Source of the DNA: Trichaptum fuscoviolaceum
Taxonomy: Eukaryota > Basidiomycota > Agaricomycetes > Hymenochaetales > Trichaptaceae
NCBI GenBank assembly: GCA_910574455.1
Contig: CAJSYZ010000002.1
Location: 1,823,671-1,887,670 of the forward strand
Length of the DNA: 64,000 nt
Direction: 5' to 3'
Positions 49,198 through 61,065 of the stretch are shown here, one piece after another; position 1 is the first letter of the stretch, and each line of letters starts with the position of its first letter. The position numbers and the translations under genes are program-made. A model generated the notes under the pieces. That model was not told the DNA's origin and searched no databases. It was given only the letters and a program-made list of their open reading frames with translations.

Positions 49198-52100
49198 TTA
49201 TTGTGGTCTGTCCACCTGTGTGGGGTCTACGTATCCGACGGACGGTGAGTATATGCGCGACAATGATAAGCGCCTCGAACGTACGAAGGATGGTGAAAGA
49301 TCGACGGATCCGCAGATATTTATGTCCCAGCGATCGGACGAGGATGGTACGGATGTGCAAGCTGGAGGAAGGAAGGCGTGCACAGCAGAGTGTAGGGGAG
49401 GGGAAGAATGGAGGGGGGATGGAGCGGTATAATCTTCTCCAGGCAACCAGGGAGACCCGCTCTTATACATTCATTGCTCCGAACGCCCAGTCTCATCTAG
49501 GCGGTCGGCTGCCCCAGGGACCAGCCAGGGGGAAAGCTGTCATCGTCCAAGGCACACACAGCACAAAAGCAGTAAGCGGCGAACGAAAGAACAGAGGAGA
49601 AAGAAAGATGATGAAAAAAAAAATTGGCGGTGCGGGTTGCCTGGAACCGCGGCAGGACGAGATCTGGATAATAAGATTGATTGAATTGAATTGAATCGGG
49701 CTGAATGGGTCAATGATGTTAGAGCAGCTGCCCGGATAAGCTGCATCGGCGGCGGCGCAGCGGACCCGGCCGTTTACACCGGTGGCCTCCTTCGTGCCAG
49801 CAGACCGTGCTTGACCGTCATAGATGATCACATTGACCTTGATAGACACACTCTCCTCACAACAATGAGACATTTAGCATCAGCATCCTATCTCACTCTG
49901 TCTCAGAGAAGATACTCAGACATTCGCTATAAAGAAAGTCCAAAATATATCATTAGGTACCTAGCCGCGGCAAACGGCCCCCGTCGACGATAATGCTGAT
50001 ATTTCTGCCGAATGCTGAGACCCAAGTAAATCCCGGATTTGCATGTGGCGAGCTCGACTCGGAACAGGCTCAAGTACAGCGCATGATTCAAGCACCAAGA
50101 GCCTCGATCGAGGTAAGACACGTTTGCAGATGCGTTGAGATGTCTAAGAATTGCTACTGAGCTCTTTTCGCTTACGCCTCCTTTTTCTTTCCGGAATGAT
50201 GTCGACGACTCGGATATGCTGGTGCTCATGACTAGAAGTGCAAGTCTAAGTCCGCATCGGTTCATAGGTCGAACAATACATAGGCGATGTACACTCGCAA
50301 GCCAGGCGTCGGTTTATCGTTGAGGTCGGGAACCTATAATCGATATTGCTGTGTCGTGAACACAGTCGATCAGTTTGGAATATCGACGTCAGAAAGCATG
50401 AATGGCCGGTCCAGCCTGAGCAACTGACCGGCTGGGGAGATGAATTGTGCAAGGTCCGGTGTACAAGATACATTGGCGCGATACAAGCGTAATAGCGTCA
50501 GGTCCGATGCTTGTCTCGTTTCGTCCCATCCATATCACATCCGGCCATATCATATATCTGGGGCGAACATGCCACGCCAGGGGAGCCAGGGCGCTTTCTC
50601 GCCATTGGTCGCCCAGCGACAACATGCGTTATGGGGGGATGAATGCTGGCATTCAATTTGTAGACACAATCGACCCAAGGGAGCCAATGAAAGTGTGCGT
50701 TCAAGTTGTGAGGTAGCGGCGTAATCAGCGATGAAGAGATGAGGGTGTGCATTGAGATTTCTCGGACGGAGATGAGTCTTCCTCCTCTCGCACCTTGCAC
50801 CCCTTCCTTTCTTCCCTCCTTGTTTCTCTCTCCTGGCCCTCCCAAGAAATATCACCTTTCCGCGCCCAACGGCCTCACAGATCGACCCGAATACCCCTCA
50901 AAAGTCGATGCTAGTGAAGGCATAAGTGATGTGTTTCAGCCCCTCATTTACGTGCATACATACAAGTATATGTGGAGGGGGGCGCTCCAGAGCGCCAGGA
51001 ACACCAACAAACTCGCGTAGCATTTTCTTATAAACACCTACCCCTGTGCACGGCCACGGCGCCTCCTCTTCCCCAAGTTCTCGCTTCTCTTCAGAGTCCA
51101 GACACCATATCCAGTAAACACGAGCGCGTCGATCTTCAGGGGATTCTTCTTCTACCTTCTGTTCGGTTGTCAGCCTCCGTGCCAGTGCCTTCGTGCCTCT
51201 ATTCGCCCGCTTGAGCTGTGCAGGACCTTTTTGCTCCAACTTTAATGTGCGACCCCTGACGGCGACCTGTTAATATTGAACGGGCGGTGGCCCTCCGATC
51301 CGCGCGTCCTTCTTTCTCATCCCAACCACCATGACCTGCCCGTGAAAGAGAGGGGTTTTCGCTTCTCGCTCCCCTCGTCGTTCTCCAGGTCTACACGACG
51401 CCACGGCACAACGGATACTCGACTTGCAGCACCACCCCAAGTACCCCCAGGCTGTCCACGACAAGCCATGCAATGTACGCTGACATTCGGTGGCCTACGC
51501 ACTTCACATCGCGCACTAGCGTCTGCAGGCGGGATGCGGCTGCAGACGCGGAATTGTTCGTATGAAGTCGGAAGACTGCGCGGACCTCCAGTGTACCTGT
51601 TACTGATGAGGTCGTCATCGTCAGCAGGTCAGCGAAGCTGAGCACGGGCGCTTAGCAGCCGACTCGAGACGACAACGAGCACTCACCTGCCACTTCCAAC
51701 TACTTCCCTCCATCGCACACCATGTGAATGTTCTTTCGCTCGAGTGCAAGCTTAGACGCTATTGTCCTCCTGGCGGATGGGCGTCGATTTCCCGAAATTC
51801 TTGAGCTCGGCATGATGGAAGGCTACAACTTGAAGTTGAATGCGAAAAGTAAGATTAGAACATACGCACTACTGCCGTATGTTCAGAAATAGAGACGTCT
51901 AAACATAGCGTTTCGCCTATCAAGACGATCAGCTGAACTTACGATCGGTATGTTTCCGTTCGTCAAACTTGTACCTGACTTTCTCTTTCTCTCTTTCCAG
52001 GTGCGCCTTACACGCCATGGTATAAGCTCCACGGTATCAGCAGCTGTCCACCCGCCCTCCGAGTTTCAACTTCATGCCAAAATCTGTATTCAACCGGAAA

Positions 52101-54780
52101 TCGGATTTAAAGCAGAGTTCGGACGCTTGAGCGGGGAACCCCGGCCGGCCGCGGCCGTACGCTGCTGCAGAGCTGTATTCTGTACTGCAAGCGTACACCA
52201 CCTCCGCGCCTCGTGGCTGAGCATAAGACCACTTCTGTACACTTCTGCGAAGAACACAAATTCTGGATCTAAGCCCGATATAGCGCGCTCGAGCACGGGC
52301 ATCCACCGGCCGGATGCAGCTTGACGCAGGAACGCCAACGCCAACGCCCGTGCGTGCGACTCGGAGCTGAGTGTCCCTTAATATATTCCAGCGGGTCTTC
52401 GATTCCTCGTCGTATGCACGGCGCAAAGCAATGCAGTGGGCTTATTTGCATTCAGTTCCTGGAGTTCATCCGCCCGGGATGGACACAGGATGTATGCACC
52501 TGTGACCTTGGCTGACGCGAGTGGTCACTTGCTCGCTTTGACCTCAAATAGACGACTGAATGGCTCCCGTCAAGGTTATCCCGTGATGATATGCGTCATT
52601 GGCATGTTTGTGGACTCGGTTTGAAAAGGCTGTCACTATCACGTTCACTCTTGCTTGCTGCTCACTGGAGAAATACTGTTCGCCTCGGAAGACGATCGAG
52701 CAATCGGGGAGTCATCGTGCAACACAGTAGACAACAACTGACGTCATAGCCTGAGTTTTTTCCTGAGTCGACATCACTTTGTTTGTTACGCTCACGAGCA
52801 GGAGCTTGTTAGACACAGACTCACAGCGGCGCGCTGAGAGCTTATCTGGCTTGATGGGGCTTGAAGGGGTCTACTTTGTGTTTCTTCGGGATTACGCAAG
52901 TCTCTATTTTCAGAACAATCGACGAACGACCATGACATGTTCTCGCATCACTGGCAGCGGCCGTCTCCTCCCGACATACTTCCAGCTAATTGGCAATGGA
53001 TTCTGAGGCTCAATGCTTACTTCTCTGTGAGAGATACCAAGGGTGCTAGGATCAACCATCTCTGTAGATGCTGCTCAACAGTGAGCACCAAGTAAATGTC
53101 TGAAACGTTTCACATCATGACTTCCGGGAGCACCGGATCCAGATCCAGAGGTATGTCAATGCACGTAAGTACTGTATATACGTTCTCGCCCTCTGACGAC
53201 CCGGCGAAAAAGGCCGGTGAAGGTGAGTACACACTGACACTGGCGCATAATCTCCTTGCTGGCGGCTGACGGCTGGCTATCAAAGTACGGTATGATCTAC
53301 AGTTATGTGCAAATACGTACGCATATGACCACAGCATCGGATCGTCGAGCCACACGTCACATAACCTCAGGCTCCAGACTCCAGAGGCGACTCGGATTAT
53401 GTTATGTCGACCAGCGATTCGCAGTCGGAGAAACCTCCACTCATTAACAACGCTGTTCATTGAATCATACCTGGGTGTCAGCCACATATCGACGTTCTCG
53501 CTGCCCAGTTCCTCCCATCACTCCCATCCAGACACTCGGAAACCTTTCTAAGAAATATATAGCCATATATTCAGGAATTTAGTCTCCGCTCCTTCCCGTG
53601 TCTCCAGCACGAAAGTCAATCAGAGGTGGGTGGCATCACTGAAATGTCATTCAAGGATTTGCAGAATCTGTCCTTGGAGTGGAGAACCCATCTCCATCGT
53701 CCAACATTCAACAAAAAAGTTACTTAGCTGGTGATGCCTGCGTGGTGTGTGAGTTGGATCAAGCTTCGAACCACTACACTTCTATCAGGCAAAGTGCTCC
53801 GGATCTGATGTGTCCGAAATCGCGGTTGAATCTCGAAGATCTCGCACAGAAGGATCAACGCACTTTGTCCTAAATGATGAATCCGCTGCGTCCACTCATT
53901 GAGGGTGGTTGTAAATATACTTTAGAAAATATAATATAATTAATATTCATTCGTCGAGATTGGAATTAAACAAAACGTACAATCACTCTGAACATAGCGA
54001 AGCAATACTAAACCTTAATAACACCACAGTGAAGGACTTAGGTGTGCGCACTCAGAAAAAAGAGTATGCACTGTTGTTATATTGACGAAACAAGTTTAAA
54101 GATAACTTTAAACCAACCAAGGAAAAGGACAGACGAGGAAGAAAAAACAGGAACAGAGTTAAAAAGAAATGGTGATACCGGTACTAAAAAATGAAGAGCT
54201 GTGCTAAACTGGAGTGAAGGACAGAACACCATCCAAGAATAAAGCTGGGGAAGACTAGGACCATCGACCGACGACCAACTATGGGAATACGAGGGGGGGG
54301 GGGGGTAGAAAGAGGCTAGAGGGGTGACTCGTATAGGTCACTATCGGGTCGGGCACATAGGGAGAGCAAAGTAGGAGAGAGAAATAGAGGGGACAGCACT
54401 TAAGTATAATAAGAAAAAAGGAGGGTTTGTTGAGCGCCGGGACAATGACCGGAAGCTCGGAAGCTCGGATTTGAGATTTGGGAACAGAATACACGTGGAT
54501 GGGTGGGATAACCGGAGTTGGATCGATTTCAGAGTACAAGCCTGCATGCGAAGGTCATCATCAGTGGAAGTTCATAGCTGCAGCCCCACGTCAGTCCCCT
54601 ACAGTCCTCCATTCTCCGTTCATGTGAGAAACACAAGAACAGAGAAGGACAAGGTGCTGGAAGGGACTGCTAAAATGTGGAGAGGGGATGACGACTGTAC
54701 TCACTTTGGGTAGATAAAAACAACTTCACACAACTCCCTTCTCTCTCTCTTCCAAACAAGTTTTACTCGACGATCTCCCG
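49198..54780. other. gene-poor 5.6-kb interval between the two peptide genes
   Basis: I found no supported gene. A TATA-like ATAAATAT on the minus strand (49316-49323) may serve precursor 1. A plus-strand TTATAAAC at about 51029 has no convincing frame downstream. The many short frames overlap on both strands and lack motifs. A G13 tract occurs at 54293-54305. No tailoring enzyme for the peptides is encoded here. Confidence 0.45.
54293..54305. repeat. homopolymer G13 tract
   Basis: Thirteen consecutive G lie about 480 nt past the stop of precursor 2 (minus strand). Confidence 0.85.
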
Positions 54781-55537
54781 TCACATGGCCACAGCCCGTT
54801 TCCAGTCCTTGCTACTCCCGCCCATGTTTCCCTGCTGTTTGCGCCGCAATTGAGGCGAACAATTCGACATCCCAACGATCACGCAGACGGCGATCAGCGA
54901 TCATGATCAGCGCGTGGATGGTGTTGCGAAGCAGTATTTCGTCGCAAGGGGGAATAGAGAATTAGGTAGGAAAGAGAAGAGAAGACACCAGTGAGCATAT
55001 GGACTTCAAACACCCGGGACACGCGCGCATGTGGGCGAGATAAGGAAGGATTACTCACCGGCGACGCTTCCCGCTTCCAATCCTTGCTGCTCCCGCCCAT
55101 GTTTCCTTGCTGCAAAGTAAGCAGTGCATCAGCGATCACAATTCTTTTAGATCGACACATGCAGGAAGGGGTGAATGAATGATGATTTGCGATGATGAAG
55201 TGTTGAATGGAATGGAAACGAAAGGAGATGTGGTGGTGGTGGCAACAGGCGGCGTGGACGTGGATTGAACTGGACGTACTGGTATTCTGCGCGCAAGAGC
55301 ATCAGCGATGGGCTCTGCTACTCGCTTCTCGAGGGCTTCAGGCGATGCGACCTGGAACCGTTTCAGAGTGTAGATTGAAATGTAGACAATAGCACAGCGT
55401 TGGTCAAGGCAATTTGTTAGTGAATTTGCTGATGTTGTAACGAAAGGAGGGGGACGTACAGGCGCAGCTTGGACGACTGAGAGGAGGAGGAGGAGACACG
55501 AGATGAAGAGGAGGAGCTGCCGCACGGTGGACTGCAT
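54781..55537 (-). CDS. secreted Kex2-processed repeat-peptide precursor 2 (SSKDW repeats)
   Basis: Four phase-0 exons on the minus strand (55537-55460, 55351-55280, 55109-55059, 54834-54781) give 84 residues. Exon 1 encodes a strong signal peptide (MQSTVRQLLLFISCLLLLLS then VVQAAP). Exon 2 is a pro-region with Kex2 sites LEKR and LARR (VASPEALEKRVAEPIADALA). Exons 3 and 4 each encode one copy of QGNMGGSSKDW followed by KR. The spacer after the first copy is EASP, and the last copy is followed by AVAM and the stop. The two repeats are identical at protein level but differ in several silent sites, so the coding sequence has been under selection. The flanking introns are long for this genome (106, 170 and 224 nt). 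The D-W-K-R end and the Glu-Ala spacer are shared with precursor 1. Confidence 0.65.
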
Positions 55538-58500
55538 GTTTGCGATCTGTTTGTTATGTCCGCACACTCCCTTCGAGATCGATATTCGCTGAGCTATCCG
55601 AGAACGCACAGAGACGCCGAGCGAGGTGGGATACCGAAAGACAAGTGAATGCAAGTCAGGAACGATGAAAGACAGGAACACACTCGCGAAGGCAAGAAGG
55701 GGGAGAGGGGGGGAGGGGGGATGCGAGAAGAAGGGTGGATGCTCACGTCTGATAGTCTGTATTAGACTAGTGTATTGTGCGGGGAGGGAAGGCAGAGGGG
55801 ATACTCGGCCAGTTGGGTAGGAAGAGCGCAGGTGAATAAAAGTACAGAAGAGCCAGGCGGGAAAAGCGAAGGAGAGGGAAGAGATATGAGCTAAGTATGA
55901 GGAGAGCGTTCGTTGGCGAAGGTGGGTGGGGTTTATCGGCATTCGGCGGTCTGGCTCGCGTATTAATAGCTCGGCCCACGCTGTACACCCACCTTTGCCT
56001 TTGCCTTCCTCGCTTCCACTCCATGCGAACATCTCTCCCCGCAATGGCAACACCGCGTCCTTCTCGGATCTTCGTCTCATAATCTCCTCCCCTCCAGCGT
56101 AGCACACTCCAGCCGCTGCGGCCGTCCTAGTCTGGGAAAACATACAATGGGCAGTAATTGACCTTGGCCCACACGGACATGAAACTCTCTTTGACCTCGG
56201 CCCGGGCATACCCGACAGCTTTGATCTCGCGCGAGGTCTGTCCCGGCTGCCCACCGGCGGTGGCGGAGACAGTCCCGTTCAGGCTATGTCGGCGATCTTC
56301 AGGAACCGGCGCCACCGATTCCGCCCCAAATGGGGAGATACCCACCGGCCGACCCCGATGCCGGGCGCTCTTCTTGAACTTTGTTTTGCTGGCGACATAC
56401 ACGACGAACACGATGCATTGCGAACAACTCTTTATTTCCGTGCTGCCGACATCATAAGAATCCATCGACGCCGTGTCTATCTCTGCCGTTGTTTTCCCCG
56501 GCTTACCCGACTTACACATGCACTGTGGTCACATGGCTCGTCTCGATTGTCCCCGAATTCCAGACGATGTACATCAGAACATATGTATAAATACAACCCC
56601 ACATCGAAGAAGATAAGGTACGTGCTTGAAAGTGACGTTCGAGTTCTATCGATCCTATCGATGTCTAAACGCGTATTGCTGCACATGCGACGAAGACGTA
56701 CCTGATCCCAACCTCCCCCACATGCGCGTATGAATGCTGAACCTGAAGGACAAACGGTCGCTCAGAGGGGTGCAAAAGGGTCAGCTTGGCGTGCCTGTGC
56801 ATGGTTTAGAACACCGAGCTGAGAGCGTACTCCGATATCCGTCGGGATTGCATACAGGTCCCGACAGTACCTGCTGATTGCGCGACTCAATGGCTCCAAT
56901 CGAGGTTTCGTGATCCATCGCGAAGAATCACGAATATTTACAAGCTACTTCAATTCGCCATCATGCATCCCGCTCACAACAGCGGTCCCGGCGAAGACGT
57001 CTTGCTCGCGGAACACCGTCGCCCTCGTACAATTTCTGCCATTGCGGCGCTATCCAAACTTCCCCCGAGGCTCTCAGTCTTCTCTCTTCAATGATACTGT
57101 ATCAGTCGAAGACTCACCTTTCTTCGCATCAAGGGACGTCTCCTCGCAATCATTGTACCGAAATTCGACTCCCTCGCCCCGCTCACCAAACTCGAGCTGC
57201 ACCACCTTTTCGAACTGAATGAATCTCCCGTGGACCGAAGTCCAGCGTAAGACTGTGTATCAATTGGTGTACTTTCATCTGGTATATATTTATCCCGCTT
57301 CGGTGGGGCAGCAACGTTGCACCTGGACATGCCCTCTGGATATACATACATACAGTGCATGCAATGGATGGTGGTGATTGGTTATCACCGCCGAAGGCCT
57401 ACTATACACTAACAGAGATGGAACGTGAAGCTCCCGTATTATCTCTGGGGAGCTGGGGCAGCCGGAAAGTGGTAACGAGGACAAGGACGAGAGGACAAAG
57501 TATTCCTTGGGAGGAATGAAGTTTCTCGATCGAACCGCGGAGCGAACCCTCAAAGAAAGAAATTAAGAAAACGTTGTCCACATCGCCGCGCACAACTTGA
57601 ATCTCACGTAAACGCTTTCAAGTTCTCGGTTCTTCGCTTTAAGTTTACCACATACTGGGCCCTGGCTGCGATCTATGATACCGCGGAAATGGTGGCTGCG
57701 CTGCGTTCTTCTGCTCTTCCACCTCCCTACCCCGTCCCCCCTTCCTTCCTTCTTACCTTCTTTGAAAATCTGTAGTCCAGGAACGCGTCAGGGCAAGCTC
57801 GCAAGGGGCTCGAGAATCGTCAAGATGATCTTCCTTGAGCGACTATGAAGTCTTCGCCGGCGCCGCTATGGAGCATCTGTTGTTGCTCGTTGCTACCGTG
57901 CATCCTAAACTCGTGTGTTCGCAGCATGACGATCAGGCACTTACTATACACGCGGGTGGCTGCTAGGATACGGTACGCTCTTCTATGCGTGTAGTGTAGC
58001 GCTTCGCTTCGCTGCTACAGTACTGACTGACTTTTTTTGAAAAGTTTTTGCAGCTTTTCGGATAGGAAGGCTACAGGACGCCCATCTGAGGGATGAGGTC
58101 AAGGATGCGTTAGACAAGTGGTATCGTCTATGACGCGAATCGAGATTCATTCGACTCCAGTCATGTCAATTCGTGGCGCCTCGCAGGTGTACTGAACTAT
58201 GGAATCGAGTAAGATTTCGGAATCATCATCGAACATATACATACGACCTCATACCTCATACTTACTGTAGGCACACCGCAACTCATCCCCTCCCCCATTC
58301 CCAAGTTGCTCATTATCGCCCATACCATCGAGAAATCGAAAAATATCAGAAGCCGACGGTCGAGTTCTCAATTCCTCTCCGCCAATGCACCGGAATAAGT
58401 TTACAGCGGTTCGGGTTCAAGTTTAGAATGATGTTCTCCTTATCTTCGCGTTTAAAGCGGGGGGACTGGTCGTTAACCGATTGCATTGCAGAACACCATC

Positions 58501-59909
58501 TACTTTATATGCAAAAATAGACGAAAAAGTGAACATGTTCTTTACGAGTCTCGAGTCTCGACCTGCGCGCCCGTGTCGTCTTCTGTGCTTCTGTGCTTCT
58601 GTCTCTGGGGCCCCGTCTTCGCCGTAACCCACAAACACAACGCCTCGGAGCCGCCCTGTACACACCAGAGCCGCAAAGTTTGTGGTTTATGTCTTGTGAT
58701 GCAATACTTCGGAACTCTGGGGTATGTTAATCCTCCATCTGATAAACTTAGGGTCTTTTCGACTTCATACCGCTAAGTTCGTCCATTGGATTATGACAGG
58801 ACGGTGGTGAAATTTGGCCCTTAGCGGAGCGGGTTTGCGGTGAGTTCTGTTTCGCTATCTCTCCCTACTTTTTCTCCCTTTGCATTAAAGTCAATTCTTT
58901 TCTTTTTCTACATGCTACACATGTTACAACTTCAATTCTATACATATATGCTATATGCAGGAGTTGCTTTGTCCCACGACCAATAGCCCAATCGGTCGAG
59001 TCGCTGGGTCGGACCCTCTACCTCGAGGTCGAAAGCATCTGGAGATAGAGTGTTCGAGCCCTGGTTCGGAGACGGGCTATGGGTGGTGGGGTTATCAATT
59101 TTGTCTTTTTCTTCCGGGATATTTCGGATGGGTGCGCGAGGATACCAACTGACAAGACTCGTGCAATACCTACTTTTACTGGAAAGACGAAGGATGGACA
59201 CAACACCCGATAGAGTGGAAATATATCAACGTCAGAAAAAAAAGGATGGAAAGGGCGCGGAACTCAAGAAGACGTCGATACTTTGTTGTTGCGTGAACTC
59301 ACTGTATCTGCGGGTTTTTTTCAAACAGTGCATACATTCTGTTGAAAAGATGCAATTTAGCCCTTGAAGGCACTCCCTTCCCCCTGCTTCTCTCTTCTTT
59401 ACGGTTATCCTTATTACCCTTCGCTTCGTTTCGTTTTCTTGTCTTTATTTACTCCCGTATCAGAATAGCTGACAGCTGCATTTAGACTCCTACACAGACC
59501 GGCCCACGGCTTTCGGGTCCTCGAGGACGATCGACTGACAATGTACATAACCTTCCGGGCTGCGAACCCGGGTCTTGGAACCGCTATCTCCAAGCGAACA
59601 ACCGGTGCGGCAGACTCACGAACCGATACTTTCAGTTCTCCTCTTCGCTGGCATACATAGCACGGCTATGATACTTCTACGCGGCAACTCTTAACGTAAC
59701 GCGGCCTCGACATGAGCTCAGCGGAAGGCCCGGGACCGGCAGGCCATCAAGTACCCCTGCTCGAGCCGCGAGGGTAGGAATCAGGATGGTCAATTTGACT
59801 TGTCAGAGGAGGTTGTGACTCTAAACATAGGTGTGGTTGAGTTATTTCCCTCAATAGTGAGAAATACTCATACGCATTTTCTCGGAGCAAATATTTAAAT
59901 TTAAATATC
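55538..59909. other. gene-poor interval upstream of peptide precursor 2
   Basis: This stretch of about 4.4 kb has no confidently assigned gene. A minus-strand frame of 130 codons (56519-56127) has no recognised motif. A plus-strand codon-biased frame at 56963-57249 is broken by one in-frame TGA. Purine-rich simple sequence occurs near 55690-55740. Confidence 0.4.
56963..57249 (+). pseudogene. possible small gene interrupted by one in-frame TGA
   Basis: ATG at 56963 opens a GC3-rich frame (MHPAHNSGPGEDVLLAEHRR) to a TGA at 57092-57094. The same frame stays open afterwards, with similar codon use (GRLLAIIVPKFDSLAPLTKL), to a TAA at 57247-57249. No intron of credible length removes the TGA. The family is unknown. 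It may be a decayed gene or chance. Confidence 0.25.
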
Positions 59910-60015
59910 GCCCGCCTAGCTCAATCGGATAGAGCGTCAGACTCTTAATAAGAGTACAGCGGGTGCTTGCATCAATGCAATCTGAAGGCTGCGAGTTCGA
60001 CCCTCGCGGTGGGCT
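59910..60015 (+). tRNA. tRNA-Lys(CTT), intron-containing
   Basis: Acceptor GCCCGCC pairs with GGTGGGC, D-arm GCTC..GAGC, anticodon stem TCAGA..TCTGA, loop CTCTTAA with anticodon CTT, T-arm GCGAG-TTCGACC-CTCGC. The total of 106 nt implies an intron of about 33 nt after the anticodon. No CCA is encoded, as expected in a nuclear gene. Confidence 0.9.
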
Positions 60016-60331
60016 AGTCGCATCTTTCATGTTATCTTTTTCTCCTTCATCACGGAAAGTTAAGCACTCCGTTATTACTTCCTCTCCTTATAAACTAGCA
60101 TTCAGTAAATGACTTCTTAGCATTTTCCCAAATTAGAAGCAATCCTTTTGGGGTCTGTATTAAAAATAACACTTGAGATCTGTTGCACAAGCCTACAGAA
60201 AGTCATCCACTTTCTTTTATTACCGATTGTACATTTTCTCAATGTGGAATATGCAAGCTAGAAAATGAAGGTAAAAAGATCCATTAAATTCTTAGTATCC
60301 CTTCGATAGGATTTAATGAACCAAATTGACT
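60016..60331. other. 316-bp spacer between the inverted tRNA genes
   Basis: It is AT-rich. T-runs that could end pol III transcription follow both tRNA genes (for example TTTTTCT at 60037). It contains no frame or repeat of its own. Confidence 0.5.
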
Positions 60332-60437
60332 AGCCCACCGCGAGGGTCGAACTCGCAGCCTTCAGATTGCATTGATGCAAGCACCCGCTGTACTCTTATT
60401 AAGAGTCTGACGCTCTATCCGATTGAGCTAGGCGGGC
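60332..60437 (-). tRNA. tRNA-Lys(CTT), intron-containing, inverted copy
   Basis: This is the exact reverse complement of the 106-nt gene at 59910-60015, intron included, with a few more matching bases on the 3' flank. The structure and anticodon are the same. Confidence 0.9.
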
Positions 60438-61065
60438 AATAAATGGAATAGACATATAAGTATATTTAGTGAAACCTTTGAGAAAGATATGGATAGCGAT
60501 GCAGCTTCTCAGGCTCAGTTTCCTTAGTTCTTCTCTTCTAACCATCACTGTCGTAACGCTTACCGCGAATGAAATCACTTATTGGCAGGGGATTACTGAA
60601 CGTTTGCTGTTGTCAAGCCATCCCAAGTCTTTGTAACAGCCTTCACACACTGGCATGAAACGTACAGAACCTCATTCAATTTGAATGAGTTGCGCTCTGA
60701 CCGGGAAGAATGTGTATTCGCACCTTTGGTTACCCAAGTCTTCCAGGCCAAGCTCAATCAGATGTCTCGGACTCCAAGGCGAGCACATGAGCGCCAAACT
60801 GGCCGGTCTTCCCCCATTCATGTAGACTTGACCTGATGACATGCCACGCAACGGCTTCAAGGCAATTCAAACTTGGCCAGGTGGGCAATGCTGACCCTGC
60901 ACAATGTTGATGAAAAGGGAAAGCTACTCACGTTGCGCGCTCGCCGATTGGTATACATATAGTTGGCCATGAGCGTTGGAAGAGCCTGTCACTTTGTGCC
61001 CTCCTCCACGACGTTCTCCTCCGAAGCTGGAGTCTCTCCTGGAAGCTTAACGCGCCTGGCGGCAT
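60438..61065. other. intergenic, no supported gene
   Basis: It holds the upstream flank of the inverted tRNA gene and the promoter of the DUF6534 gene. Short frames lack motifs. Confidence 0.45.

Noticed and set aside
49203..49694. A 163-codon plus-strand frame opposite the upstream region of peptide precursor 1
   Set aside because: Composition is purine-driven low complexity with no domain. It overlaps the promoter side of the peptide gene.
51029..51645. A TATA box at about 51029 followed by a 121-codon frame at 51276
   Set aside because: The frame lacks codon bias and motifs, and the first ATG after the TATA box stops after four codons.
55136..56254. A single 372-codon minus-strand frame
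   Set aside because: It is open by chance. It contains exons 1 and 2 of peptide precursor 2 and their intron, but the upstream half is low-complexity and has no consistent protein features.
56127..56519. A 130-codon minus-strand frame as a third peptide gene
   Set aside because: There is no signal peptide, no repeat and no D-W-K-R motif. Left unassigned.
58955..59100. A possible tRNA gene (AGCCCAATCGG and GTTCGAGCCC look like A- and B-boxes)
   Set aside because: No acceptor or T-stem pairing could be found around the boxes, so the cloverleaf fails.
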